NCBI GenBank assembly: GCA_963750535.1
Contig: CAVVRF010000028.1
Span: 248,001-312,000 of the forward strand
Direction: 5' to 3'
Source of the DNA: JAKFWF01 sp963750535
GTDB taxonomy: Bacteria; Pseudomonadota; Alphaproteobacteria; Rhizobiales; Hyphomicrobiaceae
DNA length: 64,000 bases
A model generated the notes under the pieces. That model saw only the letters and a program-made list of their open reading frames with translations, was not told the origin of the DNA and searched no databases. Positions 18,392-29,400 of the stretch are shown here, one piece after another; positions within the stretch are counted from its first letter, which is position 1; each line of letters opens with the position of its first letter. A program made the position numbers and the translations under genes.

Positions 18392-20902
18392 ATGCAGGTC
18401 TCTGCACAACCCGACCAGATCGATGGCTTGCGGCGGGATCTGATTCTGATCCTGGTGGCGAGCCTTGCGATCGTGGTGGTGCTGACGATCGTGCTGGTCG
18501 ACAACGTCGGCCTCGGCCAGAGCAGCCTTTCGGCGCTCAACGTGATGCTCGCGACGTTCGTGCTGGGCGCGTGCGGCTCGGCGATCGCCTATGGCGCCTA
18601 CCGTCTGACTGCCGCCAGGCGCAGCCTCGCCAGCGCGCGTGCCGAGGCGACGGCGCTCAGGCGGTCGCTGCTGATCAGCGAGGCGGTGATCAACGCCGAG
18701 CCGCAGATCATGATCTACTGGGAGCAGGGTCGCGGGCTGCAGATCCTGACGTCGACGCTGACCTCGGTGCCGGGGTTGCCGCTGAACCAGGCGGAGCTGT
18801 TGCATTTCGGCGCCTGGCTCGAGCCGTCCGCCGCCGACGACCTCAAGGCCGGCCTCGACAACCTGTTCGGCAACGGCCAGCCGTTCAATCTGCTGCTGCG
18901 GACCATCCAGGGCGGGCATATCGAGGCGGACGGCCGCGCCGCCGGCACCCGCGCGGTGGTGCGGCTGCGGGACCTCGTCGGGCAGAAGCGCGACCTGATG
19001 AAGATCCTCGACCGTCAGCGGCAGCTGTCGCGCGACATCGGCTTCAGCCGCGCCCTGCTCGACGCATTGCCGATCCCGGTTTGGCTGCGCGGCCAGGACG
19101 GCCGCATCGAGTGGTCGAACGCCGCCTATGTAAAGGCGGTCGAGGCGGAAAGCGGTGCCCAGGTCGTCGAACGTCAGCTCGAGCTGCTCGAATCGCGGCA
19201 GCGCACCGAGCTCGAGGCGTCGCTCCAGCGCGGCGGCGGGGCGGCGTCGACGCCGGTGGCGAAGCGGCTGCAACTCATCATCGGCGGCGAGCGCCGGCCG
19301 CACGACGTGGTGGTGACGACGATCGGCGGGCAGGTCGCCACCGCCGCCTTCGATGTCGCCTCGCTGTCGCGCGCCGAGACCGAGCTTGCCCGCCTGACCG
19401 CGGCAACCGACCGCACCCTGGACCGAGTGGCGACCGGTGTCGCGATATTCAATCGCGATCAGAAGTTGAACTTTTTCAACGACGCCTATGTCCGGCTCTG
19501 CAAGCTCGACGCCGCCTGGCTCGACGCCGGCCCGAGCAACGGCGAGATCCTCGATCGGCTGCGCGAGCAGTCGAGCCTGCCGGCGGTGGTCGACTATCGC
19601 AACTGGAAGAAGACGCTGCTCGACATCTACAAGACCGGCGTCGAGATCGAGGACTGGTGGCACCTGCCGGACGGGCGCATGTTCCACATCGTCGTCGAGC
19701 AGCGCTCCGACGGCGGCGTGACCTACCTGCTCGACGACGCCACCGAGCGGTTCGCGCTCGAAAGCCGCTACAACGCCCTGATCGACGTGCAGCGCGAGAC
19801 CCTCGATAGCCTGAAGGAGGGGGTGGCGGTGTTCGGCACCGACGGCCGGCTGAAGCTGTCGAACTCATCGTTCGTGCAGATCTGGAAGCTCAACCGCCGC
19901 ACGCTCGAGGAAGCGCCGCACATCGACGAGATCATCCGCCACGCGCGGCAGCTCTATGACGATCCGGCGACCTGGCAGCGCATTGCCCGGGTCGCGACCG
20001 CCCTGCTCGACGAGCGCGACGCGGTCGAAGGGCAGATGGTGCGCCCCGACCAGACCGTCGTCGACTATGCCGCGACGCCGCTGCCCGATGGCGCGACGCT
20101 CGTCACCTTCGCCGACGTCACCGACGCGAAGCGCTACGAGCGCGCGCTGATCGAGCGCAACGAGGCGCTGGTGGCCGCCGACCGGCTGAAGAGCCAGTTC
20201 ATCAGCCACGTGTCCTACGAGCTGCGCACGCCGCTCACCAATATCATCGGTTTCGGCGAGCTGTTGGACAGCCCGCGCACCGGGCCGCTCAACGACAAGC
20301 AGCGCGAGTATCTGCACGATATCTCGGGATCGTCGAAGACGCTGCTGGCGATCATCGACGACATCCTCGACCTGGCGACGATCGATGCCGGCGGCCTCGA
20401 GCTGAAGCTCAGCCCGGTCGACGTGCGCGAGGCGATCGATGCCGCGATCCGGGGCGTGCGCGAGCGGGCGGGGCGGGCCCGGCTGACGCTCGACATCGCC
20501 GTCAGCGACGACGCCCAGACGTTCGTCGGCGACGAGAGCCGGGTGCGCCAGGTGCTCTACAACCTGCTGTCCAATGCGGTCGGCTTCTCGCGTCCCGGCG
20601 ATACCATCCATGTTTCCTGCTGGCGCGAGAAGGGCATGATGGTGTTCACGGTCGAGGATCAGGGCGTGGGCATCCCGAAAGAGCAGCAGGCCCGCGTGTT
20701 CGAGCGTTTCGAGAGCCACAGCCACGGCTCCAAGCATCGCGGCGCCGGTCTCGGGCTGTCGGTGGTCAAGAGCCTGGTCGACCTGCACGGCGGCGATATG
20801 ACGCTCGATTCCGAGCCCGGGCGCGGCACGCGGGTGACGGTGCGGTTCCCCGAGCTGGGAACGGTGCGCGCGACGGTGGAAGGCTTGGCCAAGCGGGCTT
20901 GA
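18392..20902 (+). CDS. divL: DivL-like PAS pseudo-histidine kinase (tyrosine in place of catalytic histidine)
   Basis: 836 residues from the ATG at 18392. Two membrane helices (about 17-36 and 48-68) are followed by three PAS-like units starting near 216, 343 and 469, a HisKA dimerisation domain and an HATPase domain (about 703-823, with NLLSNAVGFS and GAGLGLSVVKSL). The H-box reads HVSYELRTPL, so Tyr609 stands where the phosphoacceptor histidine of kinases (SHELRTP) belongs. This is the hallmark of DivL, which in Caulobacter modulates CckA and reads DivK. Synteny with ahcY, tsaE and addAB also matches divL in Agrobacterium as I recall. I infer a non-phosphorylating regulator of the CckA-CtrA pathway. 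Confidence 0.85.
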   Translation: MQVSAQPDQIDGLRRDLILILVASLAIVVVLTIVLVDNVGLGQSSLSALNVMLATFVLGACGSAIAYGAYRLTAARRSLASARAEATALRRSLLISEAVINAEPQIMIYWEQGRGLQILTSTLTSVPGLPLNQAELLHFGAWLEPSAADDLKAGLDNLFGNGQPFNLLLRTIQGGHIEADGRAAGTRAVVRLRDLVGQKRDLMKILDRQRQLSRDIGFSRALLDALPIPVWLRGQDGRIEWSNAAYVKAVEAESGAQVVERQLELLESRQRTELEASLQRGGGAASTPVAKRLQLIIGGERRPHDVVVTTIGGQVATAAFDVASLSRAETELARLTAATDRTLDRVATGVAIFNRDQKLNFFNDAYVRLCKLDAAWLDAGPSNGEILDRLREQSSLPAVVDYRNWKKTLLDIYKTGVEIEDWWHLPDGRMFHIVVEQRSDGGVTYLLDDATERFALESRYNALIDVQRETLDSLKEGVAVFGTDGRLKLSNSSFVQIWKLNRRTLEEAPHIDEIIRHARQLYDDPATWQRIARVATALLDERDAVEGQMVRPDQTVVDYAATPLPDGATLVTFADVTDAKRYERALIERNEALVAADRLKSQFISHVSYELRTPLTNIIGFGELLDSPRTGPLNDKQREYLHDISGSSKTLLAIIDDILDLATIDAGGLELKLSPVDVREAIDAAIRGVRERAGRARLTLDIAVSDDAQTFVGDESRVRQVLYNLLSNAVGFSRPGDTIHVSCWREKGMMVFTVEDQGVGIPKEQQARVFERFESHSHGSKHRGAGLGLSVVKSLVDLHGGDMTLDSEPGRGTRVTVRFPELGTVRATVEGLAKRA

Positions 20903-20937
20903 CGACGACATGGGCGCCATGTTGGCTGCCGGCACAG

Positions 20938-22500
20938 ATGAACGATCCGTTGCCCCCGACCCGCCTGCTGTTCGCCGAGCTTTCAGAGCCGGCGATCGAG
21001 CGTTTGGCGATGCTGCTGGCCTTGGCGGTGAGGCCCGGCGATACGCTGGCGCTCCACGGCGAGCTGGGCGCCGGCAAGACGACGCTGGCGCGCGCGCTGA
21101 TTCGTGCCTTCGTCGGCGATGCCGGAATCGAGGTCGCGAGCCCGACATTCTCGCTGCTGCAGACCTACGAGGGCGCGCGCGGCCGGGTCGAGCACTATGA
21201 TCTTTATCGCTTGAAGGACGCCGACGAGGCGCAGGAGATCGGTCTCGGCGACGCCGGCGGCGATACGCTGCGGATCATCGAATGGCCGGACCGGCTGGGC
21301 GCGCGGCTCGCCGGCGATCGCCTCGATATCCACATCGAGGATGCTTCGAGCGCGGACCGCCGCAGCGTGCGGCTCATGGCGCACGGTGAACTGGCGGCTC
21401 GCATCGGGCGCCTCGGCGCCATCGATCGCTTCATCGCCGATGCCGGGTGGGCCGATGCGCAGGCTGCCCACCTGCAGGGCGACGCATCGACGCGCCGCTA
21501 CGCGCGACTCACTCGCGACGATGGCGCAACGGCCCTGCTGATGGACGCGCCGCGCCAGCCCGACGGTCCGATCGTTCGCGACGGCAAGCCCTACAGTCGC
21601 ATCGCGCACCTCGCCGAGGACGTGCGGCCGTTCGTGGCGGTCGGCCGGGCGCTGAGGTCCGCCGGCTTGTCGGCGCCAGAGATCATGGCGGAGGATCTCG
21701 ACGCCGGACTGCTGCTGATCGAGGATCTCGGCGACCGGGTATTCAGCAAGGAGAGCGACGGCGGACCGCACCAGGCGAAGCTGTGGACGACGGCGCTCGA
21801 TATGCTGGTCGCATTCCGCATGGCCGACCTGCCGCGCTCGATGCCGGTGTCGCCGGGAGATCCCGCGGCCGGCGTCCACCAGCTGCCCGACCTCGACGCC
21901 ACGATACTCGGGATCGAGGTCGCACTGCTGCCGGACTGGTACTGGCGCGAGGTCCACGGCGGTGACATGCCGGGCGATGCTCGCGCGGCCTATGACGCAC
22001 TGTGGCAACCGGTGATCGAGCTGCTGCTGGCGGCACCGAAGGGATGGGTTCTGCGCGACGTGCACTCGCCGAACCTCTTGTGGCTGTCCGGGCGGCAGGG
22101 GATCGCGCAGGTCGGCGTCATCGATTTCCAGGACGCGATCGTCGGCCCGTGGGCGCACGACGTGATGTCGCTGCTGCAGGACGCCCGTGTCGACGTTCCG
22201 GAGGCGCTGGAAGCGAGCCTGCTCGACCGCTACGTCCGGCACATGGCGGGCCATCACAATTTCGAGGAGGGCGAGTTCCGGGCCACCTACGCGGCCTATG
22301 GCGCGCTCCGGGCGACGCGGCTGCTCGGCCTTTTCGTGCGGCTTCTGCGGCGCGACGGCAAGCCGGGCTATCTTGCCCATATCCCGCGCAACTGGTCCTA
22401 TCTCGAGCGCAACCTGCGACATCCGCTGCTGGCGCCGCTTCGCCAGTGGTATTCCCGCCATTTCCCGCCCGAGCTTCGCATCCGTGCCATCTTGCCGTGA
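20938..22500 (+). CDS. Fusion of TsaE (tRNA t6A ATPase) and AmgK-like sugar/aminoglycoside kinase
   Basis: 520 residues. The N-terminal part (to about 150) is TsaE: Walker A GELGAGKTT (about 41-49), SPTFSLLQTY, HYDLYRL. It supports threonylcarbamoyl-A37 formation in tRNA. The C-terminal part is an APH-fold kinase with the catalytic loop RDVHSPNLLW and metal motif IDFQDA. It resembles AmgK, which phosphorylates MurNAc/GlcNAc at the anomeric carbon. The MurU-like gene starts 54 bp downstream, which supports that. A TTG at 20899 overlapping the divL stop would add 13 residues. I prefer the ATG because the TsaE domain begins soon after it. Confidence 0.9.
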   Translation: MNDPLPPTRLLFAELSEPAIERLAMLLALAVRPGDTLALHGELGAGKTTLARALIRAFVGDAGIEVASPTFSLLQTYEGARGRVEHYDLYRLKDADEAQEIGLGDAGGDTLRIIEWPDRLGARLAGDRLDIHIEDASSADRRSVRLMAHGELAARIGRLGAIDRFIADAGWADAQAAHLQGDASTRRYARLTRDDGATALLMDAPRQPDGPIVRDGKPYSRIAHLAEDVRPFVAVGRALRSAGLSAPEIMAEDLDAGLLLIEDLGDRVFSKESDGGPHQAKLWTTALDMLVAFRMADLPRSMPVSPGDPAAGVHQLPDLDATILGIEVALLPDWYWREVHGGDMPGDARAAYDALWQPVIELLLAAPKGWVLRDVHSPNLLWLSGRQGIAQVGVIDFQDAIVGPWAHDVMSLLQDARVDVPEALEASLLDRYVRHMAGHHNFEEGEFRATYAAYGALRATRLLGLFVRLLRRDGKPGYLAHIPRNWSYLERNLRHPLLAPLRQWYSRHFPPELRIRAILP

Positions 22501-22554
22501 CATGGCCCAGCGGATGGCCTTGAACATGGCAACAACTTTGGATTGATCCGCGCG

Positions 22555-23310
22555 ATGACAAGAACGGTTCGCTCGAAATCTCCGGGCAAGACGTGGCGAC
22601 CGCAGTCGGCGATGGTGCTGGCTGCGGGCCTCGGCACGCGGATGCGGCCGCTTACCGATCAGCTGCCGAAGCCGCTGGTGCAGATCAAGGGCAGCGCGCT
22701 GATCGATATCGTGCTCGACCGCATCGCCGCGGCCGGCATCGCTCGCGCGGTCGTCAACGTCCACTACATGGCGGACAAGCTCACCGATCACCTCGCAGAC
22801 CGCAAGTCGCCCGCGATCTGGGTTTCCGACGAGCGCGACGAGTTGCTCGACACCGGCGGCGGCATCGTTCGCGCGCTGCCGAGACTCGGGTCGGGCGCAT
22901 TCCTGGTGCACAACTCGGATTCGACCTGGATCGAAGGCATCGGCAGCAACATCGCTCGGCTCTGCGAGGGCTGGGACGAGGAGCGGATGGATTTCCTGCT
23001 GCTGGTCGCCTTGGCGCCAAATACCATCGGCTACGACGGCCGCGGCGACTTCCAGATGCTGCCGGATGGCACACTGGTGCGCCGGCGCGAGCGCGAGATG
23101 GCGCCGTTCGCGTTCACCGGCGTGTCGATCGCGCACCCTCGCGCGTTCAAGGGCGCGCCGGCCGGTCCCTTCTCCCTCAACGCGCTGTGGGACCGGGCGA
23201 TCGAGCAGCGGCGACTGTTCGGCGTGCGCCTCGACGGCATCTGGATGCATATCGGCACGCCCGAGGCGGTGGCAGCCGCCGAGCGCCGGATCGAAGAGTT
23301 CAATGTCTGA
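22555..23310 (+). CDS. murU: MurU-like nucleotidyltransferase (MurNAc-1-phosphate uridylyltransferase)
   Basis: 251 residues. The nucleotidyltransferase signature LAAGLGTRMRPLT with the following KPLVQIKG lies near residues 22-45, and DGIWMHIGTPEAV closes the sugar-binding part. It should couple UTP with a sugar 1-phosphate to make a UDP-sugar. With the AmgK-like kinase just upstream it would complete the peptidoglycan-recycling bypass that avoids MurA, the target of fosfomycin. The stop overlaps the addB start, giving tight coupling with the repair genes. Confidence 0.88.
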   Translation: MTRTVRSKSPGKTWRPQSAMVLAAGLGTRMRPLTDQLPKPLVQIKGSALIDIVLDRIAAAGIARAVVNVHYMADKLTDHLADRKSPAIWVSDERDELLDTGGGIVRALPRLGSGAFLVHNSDSTWIEGIGSNIARLCEGWDEERMDFLLLVALAPNTIGYDGRGDFQMLPDGTLVRRREREMAPFAFTGVSIAHPRAFKGAPAGPFSLNALWDRAIEQRRLFGVRLDGIWMHIGTPEAVAAAERRIEEFNV

Positions 23311-26300
23311 GACCGGCACCAGCGAGCCACGGGAAGGGCAGCCTGCCGTCTTCACGGTGCCGCCGGGGCGCGCATTCCTCGATTGCCTTGCCGCGGCTGT
23401 GCTGGCCGGCGCCCTGCCGCGATCGGGCGGCGCGCCGCCGTCGCAGATGGAGCTTGCCGGCTGGACGATCCTGTTGCCGACCCGGCGCGCCGCCCGGGCG
23501 TTCCAGGAGGCGTTCCTCGACGCGTCGGCAAGGCGCGGACCCGGCTCGCGGGCGATGCTGCTGCCGCGGATCAAGCCGATCGCCGAGGGCGACGAGGAGC
23601 TGACGCTGCTCACCGGGCTCGCTAGCCTCGACGGACTCGGCGGCGAGGTGCCACCGGCGGTGAGCGAGATCGAGCGGCGGCTGGTGCTGACCAGCCTGGT
23701 GATGCGCTGGTCGCAGGCGCTGCGATCGGGCGGTGGCGACAGCGGCAAGGTGGCGATCGGGGCGTCGACGCCGGCGCAGGCGGCGCGGCTCGCCGCCGAG
23801 CTGGCGCGTCTGATGGACGGCATCGAGACCGAAGGCGCCAGCATGGACGGCTTCGCCGGTCTCGTGCCGGAAGGCTTTTCCGAGCACTGGCAGACTACGC
23901 TGCAGTTCCTGCAGATCGTTCGCGAGTGGTGGCCGCTGCATCTGGCCGAGCGAGGCCTGATCTCACCGGCCGACCGCCGCAATCGCATGATCCGTGCCGA
24001 GGCCGCCCGGCTCGAGGCGCACCCGCCGTCGCATCCGGTGATCGTCGCCGGCGTCACTGGCAGCATTCCGGCTTCGGCCGAGCTGATGCGGGTGGTCGCC
24101 AGGCTGCCGAACGGCGCCATCGTGCTGCCGGGCCTCGACCATTCGCTCGACGATGCCGGCTGGCAGGCGGTGGCCGAGCATCCGGAGCACCCGCAGTACG
24201 GACTGGCGAAGCTGCTGCGGGCGCTCGAGATCGACCGCGACGCGGTGTCGGTCCTGCCGGGCGCCGAGGCCGCATCGCCGGCCCAGGTGAGAGCCGCGGT
24301 CGTCAGCGAGGCCATGCGCCCGGCCTCGACCACCGACCACTGGCACCATTTCACCGCGTCGGCCGATCGCGCGGGCATCGCGGCGTCGCTCGCCGGCGTC
24401 TCCTCGCTGCAGCTGGCGAGCGCGCAGGAGGAGGCCGAGGCGGTCGCGCTCATCATGCGGCAGGCGGCCGAGACCCCCGGCCGCACGGCGGCGCTGGTGT
24501 CGCCCGATCGGTTGCTTGCAAGGCGCGTCGCGACGCGGCTCGAGGCCTGGGGCATACGTGTCGACGACTCGGCCGGCCGCCCTTTCGCCAAGACGGTGCC
24601 GGGCACCTTCCTCGACCTCGTGGTCGACGCGGTCGCGACCGGGTTCGCGCCGGCGGCCCTGATGACGCTGCTGAAGCATCCGTTGACCAGGCTCGGACTG
24701 CCGGCATTCGAGGTCCGGCGGGCGGCGCGGGCGCTCGAGATCGCCGCCTTCCGCACGCTCTATTTCGGACGCGGGCTCGATGGCGTCGAGGCTGCCCTCG
24801 AGCGCGCCGCGGCCGAGGTTTCGGGCGAGCGCCGCCGCGGGCGCGCGGTACAGCGGCTGTGGACGGAGGATTGGAACGCGGCGCGCGATCTCATTGCCCG
24901 GCTCCGGGCCGGGATGGCGCCGCTGCAGGCGGCATTCGCTTCCGTTTCGCCGCAGCCGCTGCGTGACCTGGTGCGGGCGCACGTCGAGGCCGCCGAGGCA
25001 TTGTCGAAGCTGCCCGATGCAACCGACGAGCCGGTGCTGTGGCGGGGCGAGGCTGGCCAGTCCGCATCGCTGTTCCTCACCGGTCTGCTGGACGGCGATC
25101 TGCCGGCGCCGGCGATCGCTGCCGCCGACTATCCCGACTTCTATCGCGGCCTGCTGGCCGGCGAGACGGTGCGCTCGCGCATCCCGGTGCACCCGCGACT
25201 GTCGATCTGGGGACCGTTCGAGGCGAGGCTGCAGCAGCCTGATATCGTCATCCTCGGCTCGCTCAACGAGGGGACCTGGCCGCAGGCGGCCGACCCCGGG
25301 CCATGGCTCAACCGGCCGATGCGGCAGGAGCTGGGCTTGCCGAGTCCGGAGGAGGCGATCGGCCACGCCGCGCACGACGTCGCCATGCTGCTCGGCGGCG
25401 GCCGGGTCTATCTCACGCGGGCGCAGAAGGTCGACGGCGTGCCGACGGTGCCGTCGCGGTGGCTACTGCGGCTCGATGCACTGCTGCAGGGCATGGAGCT
25501 TGCCGGCGCGTTGCAGCCGGATCAGCCCTGGCGCGGCTGGGCACGGTCGCGTGATGCGATCAACGCGCCCGTCAGCATCGCGGCACCGGCGCCGAGGCCG
25601 CCAGTCGCATTGCGCCCGCGCCGGCTCAGCGTCAGCGACGTCGAGACGCTGATGGCAAACCCGTACGCGATCTTCGCGTCGCGAATCCTGAAGCTCGACC
25701 GCATGCCAGATCTCGGAGCGCCGCCCGATGCAAGCCTGCGCGGCACCGTGATCCACGAGGCGCTCGGTCGCTTCGCCAAGGCGAACCCGCAGGGCCTGCC
25801 GGCCGACGTCAAGGCGGAGCTGCTGCGCAATGCCCGCGAGGCGCTGAGCGATTTCTCCGGCGATCCGCGCGTCGCGGCATTCTGGCTGCCGCGTTTCGAG
25901 CGGTTCGCCGACTGGTTCGCGCTGACCGAGCATGGTCGCCGCGAAGGCATCAGCCGCACGCTGGCGGAGGTCGCGGGGTCGATGGTGCTCGCGGCGCCGG
26001 CCGGACCGTTCACGTTGAGGGCGCGAGCCGACCGCATCGACGTCGGCGACAGCTCGGTGTCGATCACCGACTACAAGACCGGCGCCAGTCTCGATTCGCT
26101 CGCCCGGCGCGCCGCGCGCGGCGAGGCGCCGCAGCTGCTGCTGGAGGCGGCGATCGCGGCGGCGGGCGGCTTCGCGCAGCTCGACGCGCTTGCGGTCGCG
26201 GCGCTGCGCTACATCTCGGCCAGCGGCGGCGAGCCGGCCGGCAAGGTCATCGAGGTCAAGACCGACGACGTGACGGCCCTGGCGGCGGCGGCCCGCGCCG

Positions 26301-26461
26301 GTCTCGAGCAGCTGGTCGCGTCGTTCGACGATCCGGCCACGCCCTATGCCGCCGTGCGGCGCCCGCGCTTCGACTACGAGTTCGACGACTTCGCGCACCT
26401 CGCCCGCGTCGCCGAGTGGTCGGGCGGCGATGACAGCGACAGCGAAGGGGGCGCGGCATGA
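23303..26461 (+). CDS. addB: Double-strand break repair protein AddB
   Basis: 1052 residues from an ATG that overlaps the upstream stop. The N-terminal part is helicase-like but degenerate (WTILLPTRRAARAF near the start). The C-terminal domain is a PD-(D/E)XK nuclease with SITDYKTGASL near residue 922. AddB pairs with AddA to resect DNA ends and load RecA, the alphaproteobacterial counterpart of RecBCD. It is joined to addA by an ATGA overlap. Confidence 0.94.
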   Translation: MSETGTSEPREGQPAVFTVPPGRAFLDCLAAAVLAGALPRSGGAPPSQMELAGWTILLPTRRAARAFQEAFLDASARRGPGSRAMLLPRIKPIAEGDEELTLLTGLASLDGLGGEVPPAVSEIERRLVLTSLVMRWSQALRSGGGDSGKVAIGASTPAQAARLAAELARLMDGIETEGASMDGFAGLVPEGFSEHWQTTLQFLQIVREWWPLHLAERGLISPADRRNRMIRAEAARLEAHPPSHPVIVAGVTGSIPASAELMRVVARLPNGAIVLPGLDHSLDDAGWQAVAEHPEHPQYGLAKLLRALEIDRDAVSVLPGAEAASPAQVRAAVVSEAMRPASTTDHWHHFTASADRAGIAASLAGVSSLQLASAQEEAEAVALIMRQAAETPGRTAALVSPDRLLARRVATRLEAWGIRVDDSAGRPFAKTVPGTFLDLVVDAVATGFAPAALMTLLKHPLTRLGLPAFEVRRAARALEIAAFRTLYFGRGLDGVEAALERAAAEVSGERRRGRAVQRLWTEDWNAARDLIARLRAGMAPLQAAFASVSPQPLRDLVRAHVEAAEALSKLPDATDEPVLWRGEAGQSASLFLTGLLDGDLPAPAIAAADYPDFYRGLLAGETVRSRIPVHPRLSIWGPFEARLQQPDIVILGSLNEGTWPQAADPGPWLNRPMRQELGLPSPEEAIGHAAHDVAMLLGGGRVYLTRAQKVDGVPTVPSRWLLRLDALLQGMELAGALQPDQPWRGWARSRDAINAPVSIAAPAPRPPVALRPRRLSVSDVETLMANPYAIFASRILKLDRMPDLGAPPDASLRGTVIHEALGRFAKANPQGLPADVKAELLRNAREALSDFSGDPRVAAFWLPRFERFADWFALTEHGRREGISRTLAEVAGSMVLAAPAGPFTLRARADRIDVGDSSVSITDYKTGASLDSLARRAARGEAPQLLLEAAIAAAGGFAQLDALAVAALRYISASGGEPAGKVIEVKTDDVTALAAAARAGLEQLVASFDDPATPYAAVRRPRFDYEFDDFAHLARVAEWSGGDDSDSEGGAA

Positions 26462-29400
26462 CCACGGCTAAGTCGCTGCTGGCCGAGACCGAGCGCGCGC
26501 AGGCAGCGGCGTCGGACCCGACGGTCTCGGCCTGGGTCTCGGCCAACGCCGGCGCCGGCAAGACGCACGTGCTCAAGATGCGGGTGCTGAGATTGCTGCT
26601 CACCGGCGCGAAGCCGGAGCGCATCATGTGCCTCACCTACACCAAGGCCGCCGCTGCCGAGATGTCGTCGCGCATCTTCGCCGACCTTGCCCGCTGGGCA
26701 ACCGCCCCTGCCGAGGATCTCGACGGGCTGCTGGAGCGACTGCTCGGCCGGCGTCCCGGCCGCGACGAGCTGGAGCGGGCGCGCCGGCTGTTCGCCGCCG
26801 CGATCGAGACGCCGGGCGGCCTCAAGGTGCAGACGATCCATGCCTTCTGCGAGCGGTTGCTGCAGCGGTTCCCGCTCGAGGCTGGCGTGCCGCCGGGCTT
26901 TCGCATCCTCGACGACGAGCTCGCCCGCACGCTGCGCATCGAGGCGATCGAGGGCACGCTGACGGCGGCGACTGGCGATCGCCGATCCGCGCTCGGCAAG
27001 GCTCTCGAGACCGTGGTGCGGTTCGCTTCCAGCGACAGCTTCGACGAGGTGCTGGCCGACGCGATCCGCCGCCCCGAGTGGCTGCAGCAGATGGTGCGGC
27101 TCGATAGCCTTGATGGCGAGGCGGAACTCGCCGACGCAGACTCGCTCTATCGTCGCATCCTCGGACTCGATGCCGCGGATCGGCTGCCGGCGATCGAGGC
27201 CCGGCAGGCCGAGCTGATCGGCAAGTCCGATCTGGAGCGGTTGCGCGACGTGCTGGACGGCGGCAGCAAGAAGGACCTCGACGCCGCCGAGCGTACCCGC
27301 GCGGTGCTCGCGGCACCCTCGGCCGCGCTACGCATCGATGCGCTGGCATTGCTCCTGCTCACCGGCGAGGGCAGCGCGCGCAAGGACCTGATGACGAAGA
27401 AGCTGGCGGCATCCAATCCCGATCTCGTCGCCATGATCGACCGCGCGACGCAGCGCTTCCTTGAGCTCGACGGCAAGCGCCGCGCCCTGACGCTGCTCGA
27501 GGCGACGCTGGCGCTGCTGTGCCTTGCCGGCGACGTGCTGCAGCGCTTCACCGATGCCAAGGCGCAGCGGGCGGCGCTCGACTTCGATGACCTCATTCGC
27601 CGCACCGCCGGGTTGCTTGCCACGGCCGACGCCACCGCCTGGGTGCTGTTCAAGCTCGACGGCGGCCTCGATCACATTCTGGTCGACGAGGCGCAGGACA
27701 CGAGCCCGCAGCAGTGGTCGATCATCGAGGCGCTGGCGGCGGAATTCTTCGTCGGCGCCGGCACCGCCGACGAGATGCGGACACTTTTCGGCGTCGGCGA
27801 CGAGAAGCAGTCGATCTACAGCTTCCAGGGCGCGGCACCGAAGATGTTCGCGGCCACCGGCGAGCGCTTCGCCAAGGCATGCCGCGCTGCCGGAAACGAA
27901 TGGCGCGGTGTGCCGCTGCGGCTGTCGTTCCGCACCGTGGTGCCGCTGCTGGAGGCGGTCGATCGCATCTTCGGCGACGGCGAGCGCGGCCGCGGCGTGG
28001 TCATGGCCGAAGGCACGCTGCGGCATATCGCGCTGCGCCAGGGGCAGGCGGGCCTGATCGAGGTCTGGCCGGTCGAGCGCCCCGAGGAGGTCGCGCCGGC
28101 CGATCCGTGGTCACCGTTCGGCGACAATGTCGCGACCGCACCGGCGGTCCGGGTGGCAAACCGGATCGCCCGGACGATCGAGCGCTGGCTTGCGACCGGC
28201 GAGCGGCTGGTGTCGCAGGATCGGCCGATCCATGCCGGCGACATCCTGATCCTGGTGCGCAACCGACGTCCGTTCGCCGGCGCCATGGTTGCCGCGCTGA
28301 AGTCGCGCGGCATTGCGGTGGCCGGCGCCGACCGCATGCGGCTCACCGACCAGATCGCGGTGCAGGATCTGATCGCGCTCGGCGACTTTCTCACCTTGCC
28401 GGAGGACGACCTGGCGCTGGCGACGGTGCTGAAGTCGCCGTTGTTCGATCTCGACGACGACGACCTCATCGCCGTCGCGCCTGACCGCAAGGGCGCACTC
28501 TGGAGCGCCGTGATCGACCGGGCGAAGTCGGATCATCGCTTCCGGCCGGCGGCCGAGACGCTGAAGCGCTGGCGCGCCGATGCCGACTACCTGCCGCCGT
28601 TCGAGTTCTACGCCGGGATCCTCGACAACGACCGGATGCGGGCGCGGCTGCTGCGCCGGCTCGGTCCCGATGCGGCGGATCCGATCGACGAGTTCCTCAA
28701 CCGCGCCATCGCCTACGACGACCAGTCGCCGCCCTCCCTGCTGGGCTTTCTCACCTGGCTGCGCGCCGGCATTCACGAGATCAAGCGCGACATGGATCAG
28801 ACCCGCCACGAGGTCCGCGTCATGACCGTGCACGGCGCCAAGGGGCTCGAGGCGCCGATCGTGTTCCTGCCCGATACCTGTACCGCGGCCTCGAAGCCGG
28901 CGCGCGGCAAGCTCGTCGCGATCGGCGAGGGCGAGCTGCCGTCGGGTATCGATCCGCCACTGGCCTGGCCGGTCAAGGGCACCTCGCAGATCGACGCGAT
29001 CGCCGACGGCCAGGATCTCGCCAAGCGCGCCGAGGAGGAGGAGCACCGGCGGCTGCTGTACGTCGCGCTGACCCGCCCGCGCGACCGGCTCTATGTCGCC
29101 GGCTTCGAGGGCAAGCGGCAGCGGCCGGCCGGCTGCTGGTACGATCTCATCAGCCAGGGTCTGGGCGACGTGCTGATTGGTGCCACGGCGGCGGATGGGA
29201 CGAATGTGCTGCGCTACCAGTCCGTCCAGGATGCGCCACACGAAGCGCAGCGCGAGGCGGTGGCCGATGCCGATGCGGCCCGGCCGCTGCCCGACTGGGC
29301 AACCCGGCCGGCGCCGCGCGAGGCGAGTCTCGTCATGCCGCTCGCGCCATCCCGGCTGGCACCGCTCGAGACCGACGATGCCGGCGAGCCGGTCGAGCTG

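Noticed and set aside
20983..24756. 1257-residue minus-strand open frame opposite tsaE-amgK, murU and addB
   Set aside because: Low complexity, no domains, and fully antisense to three clear genes.
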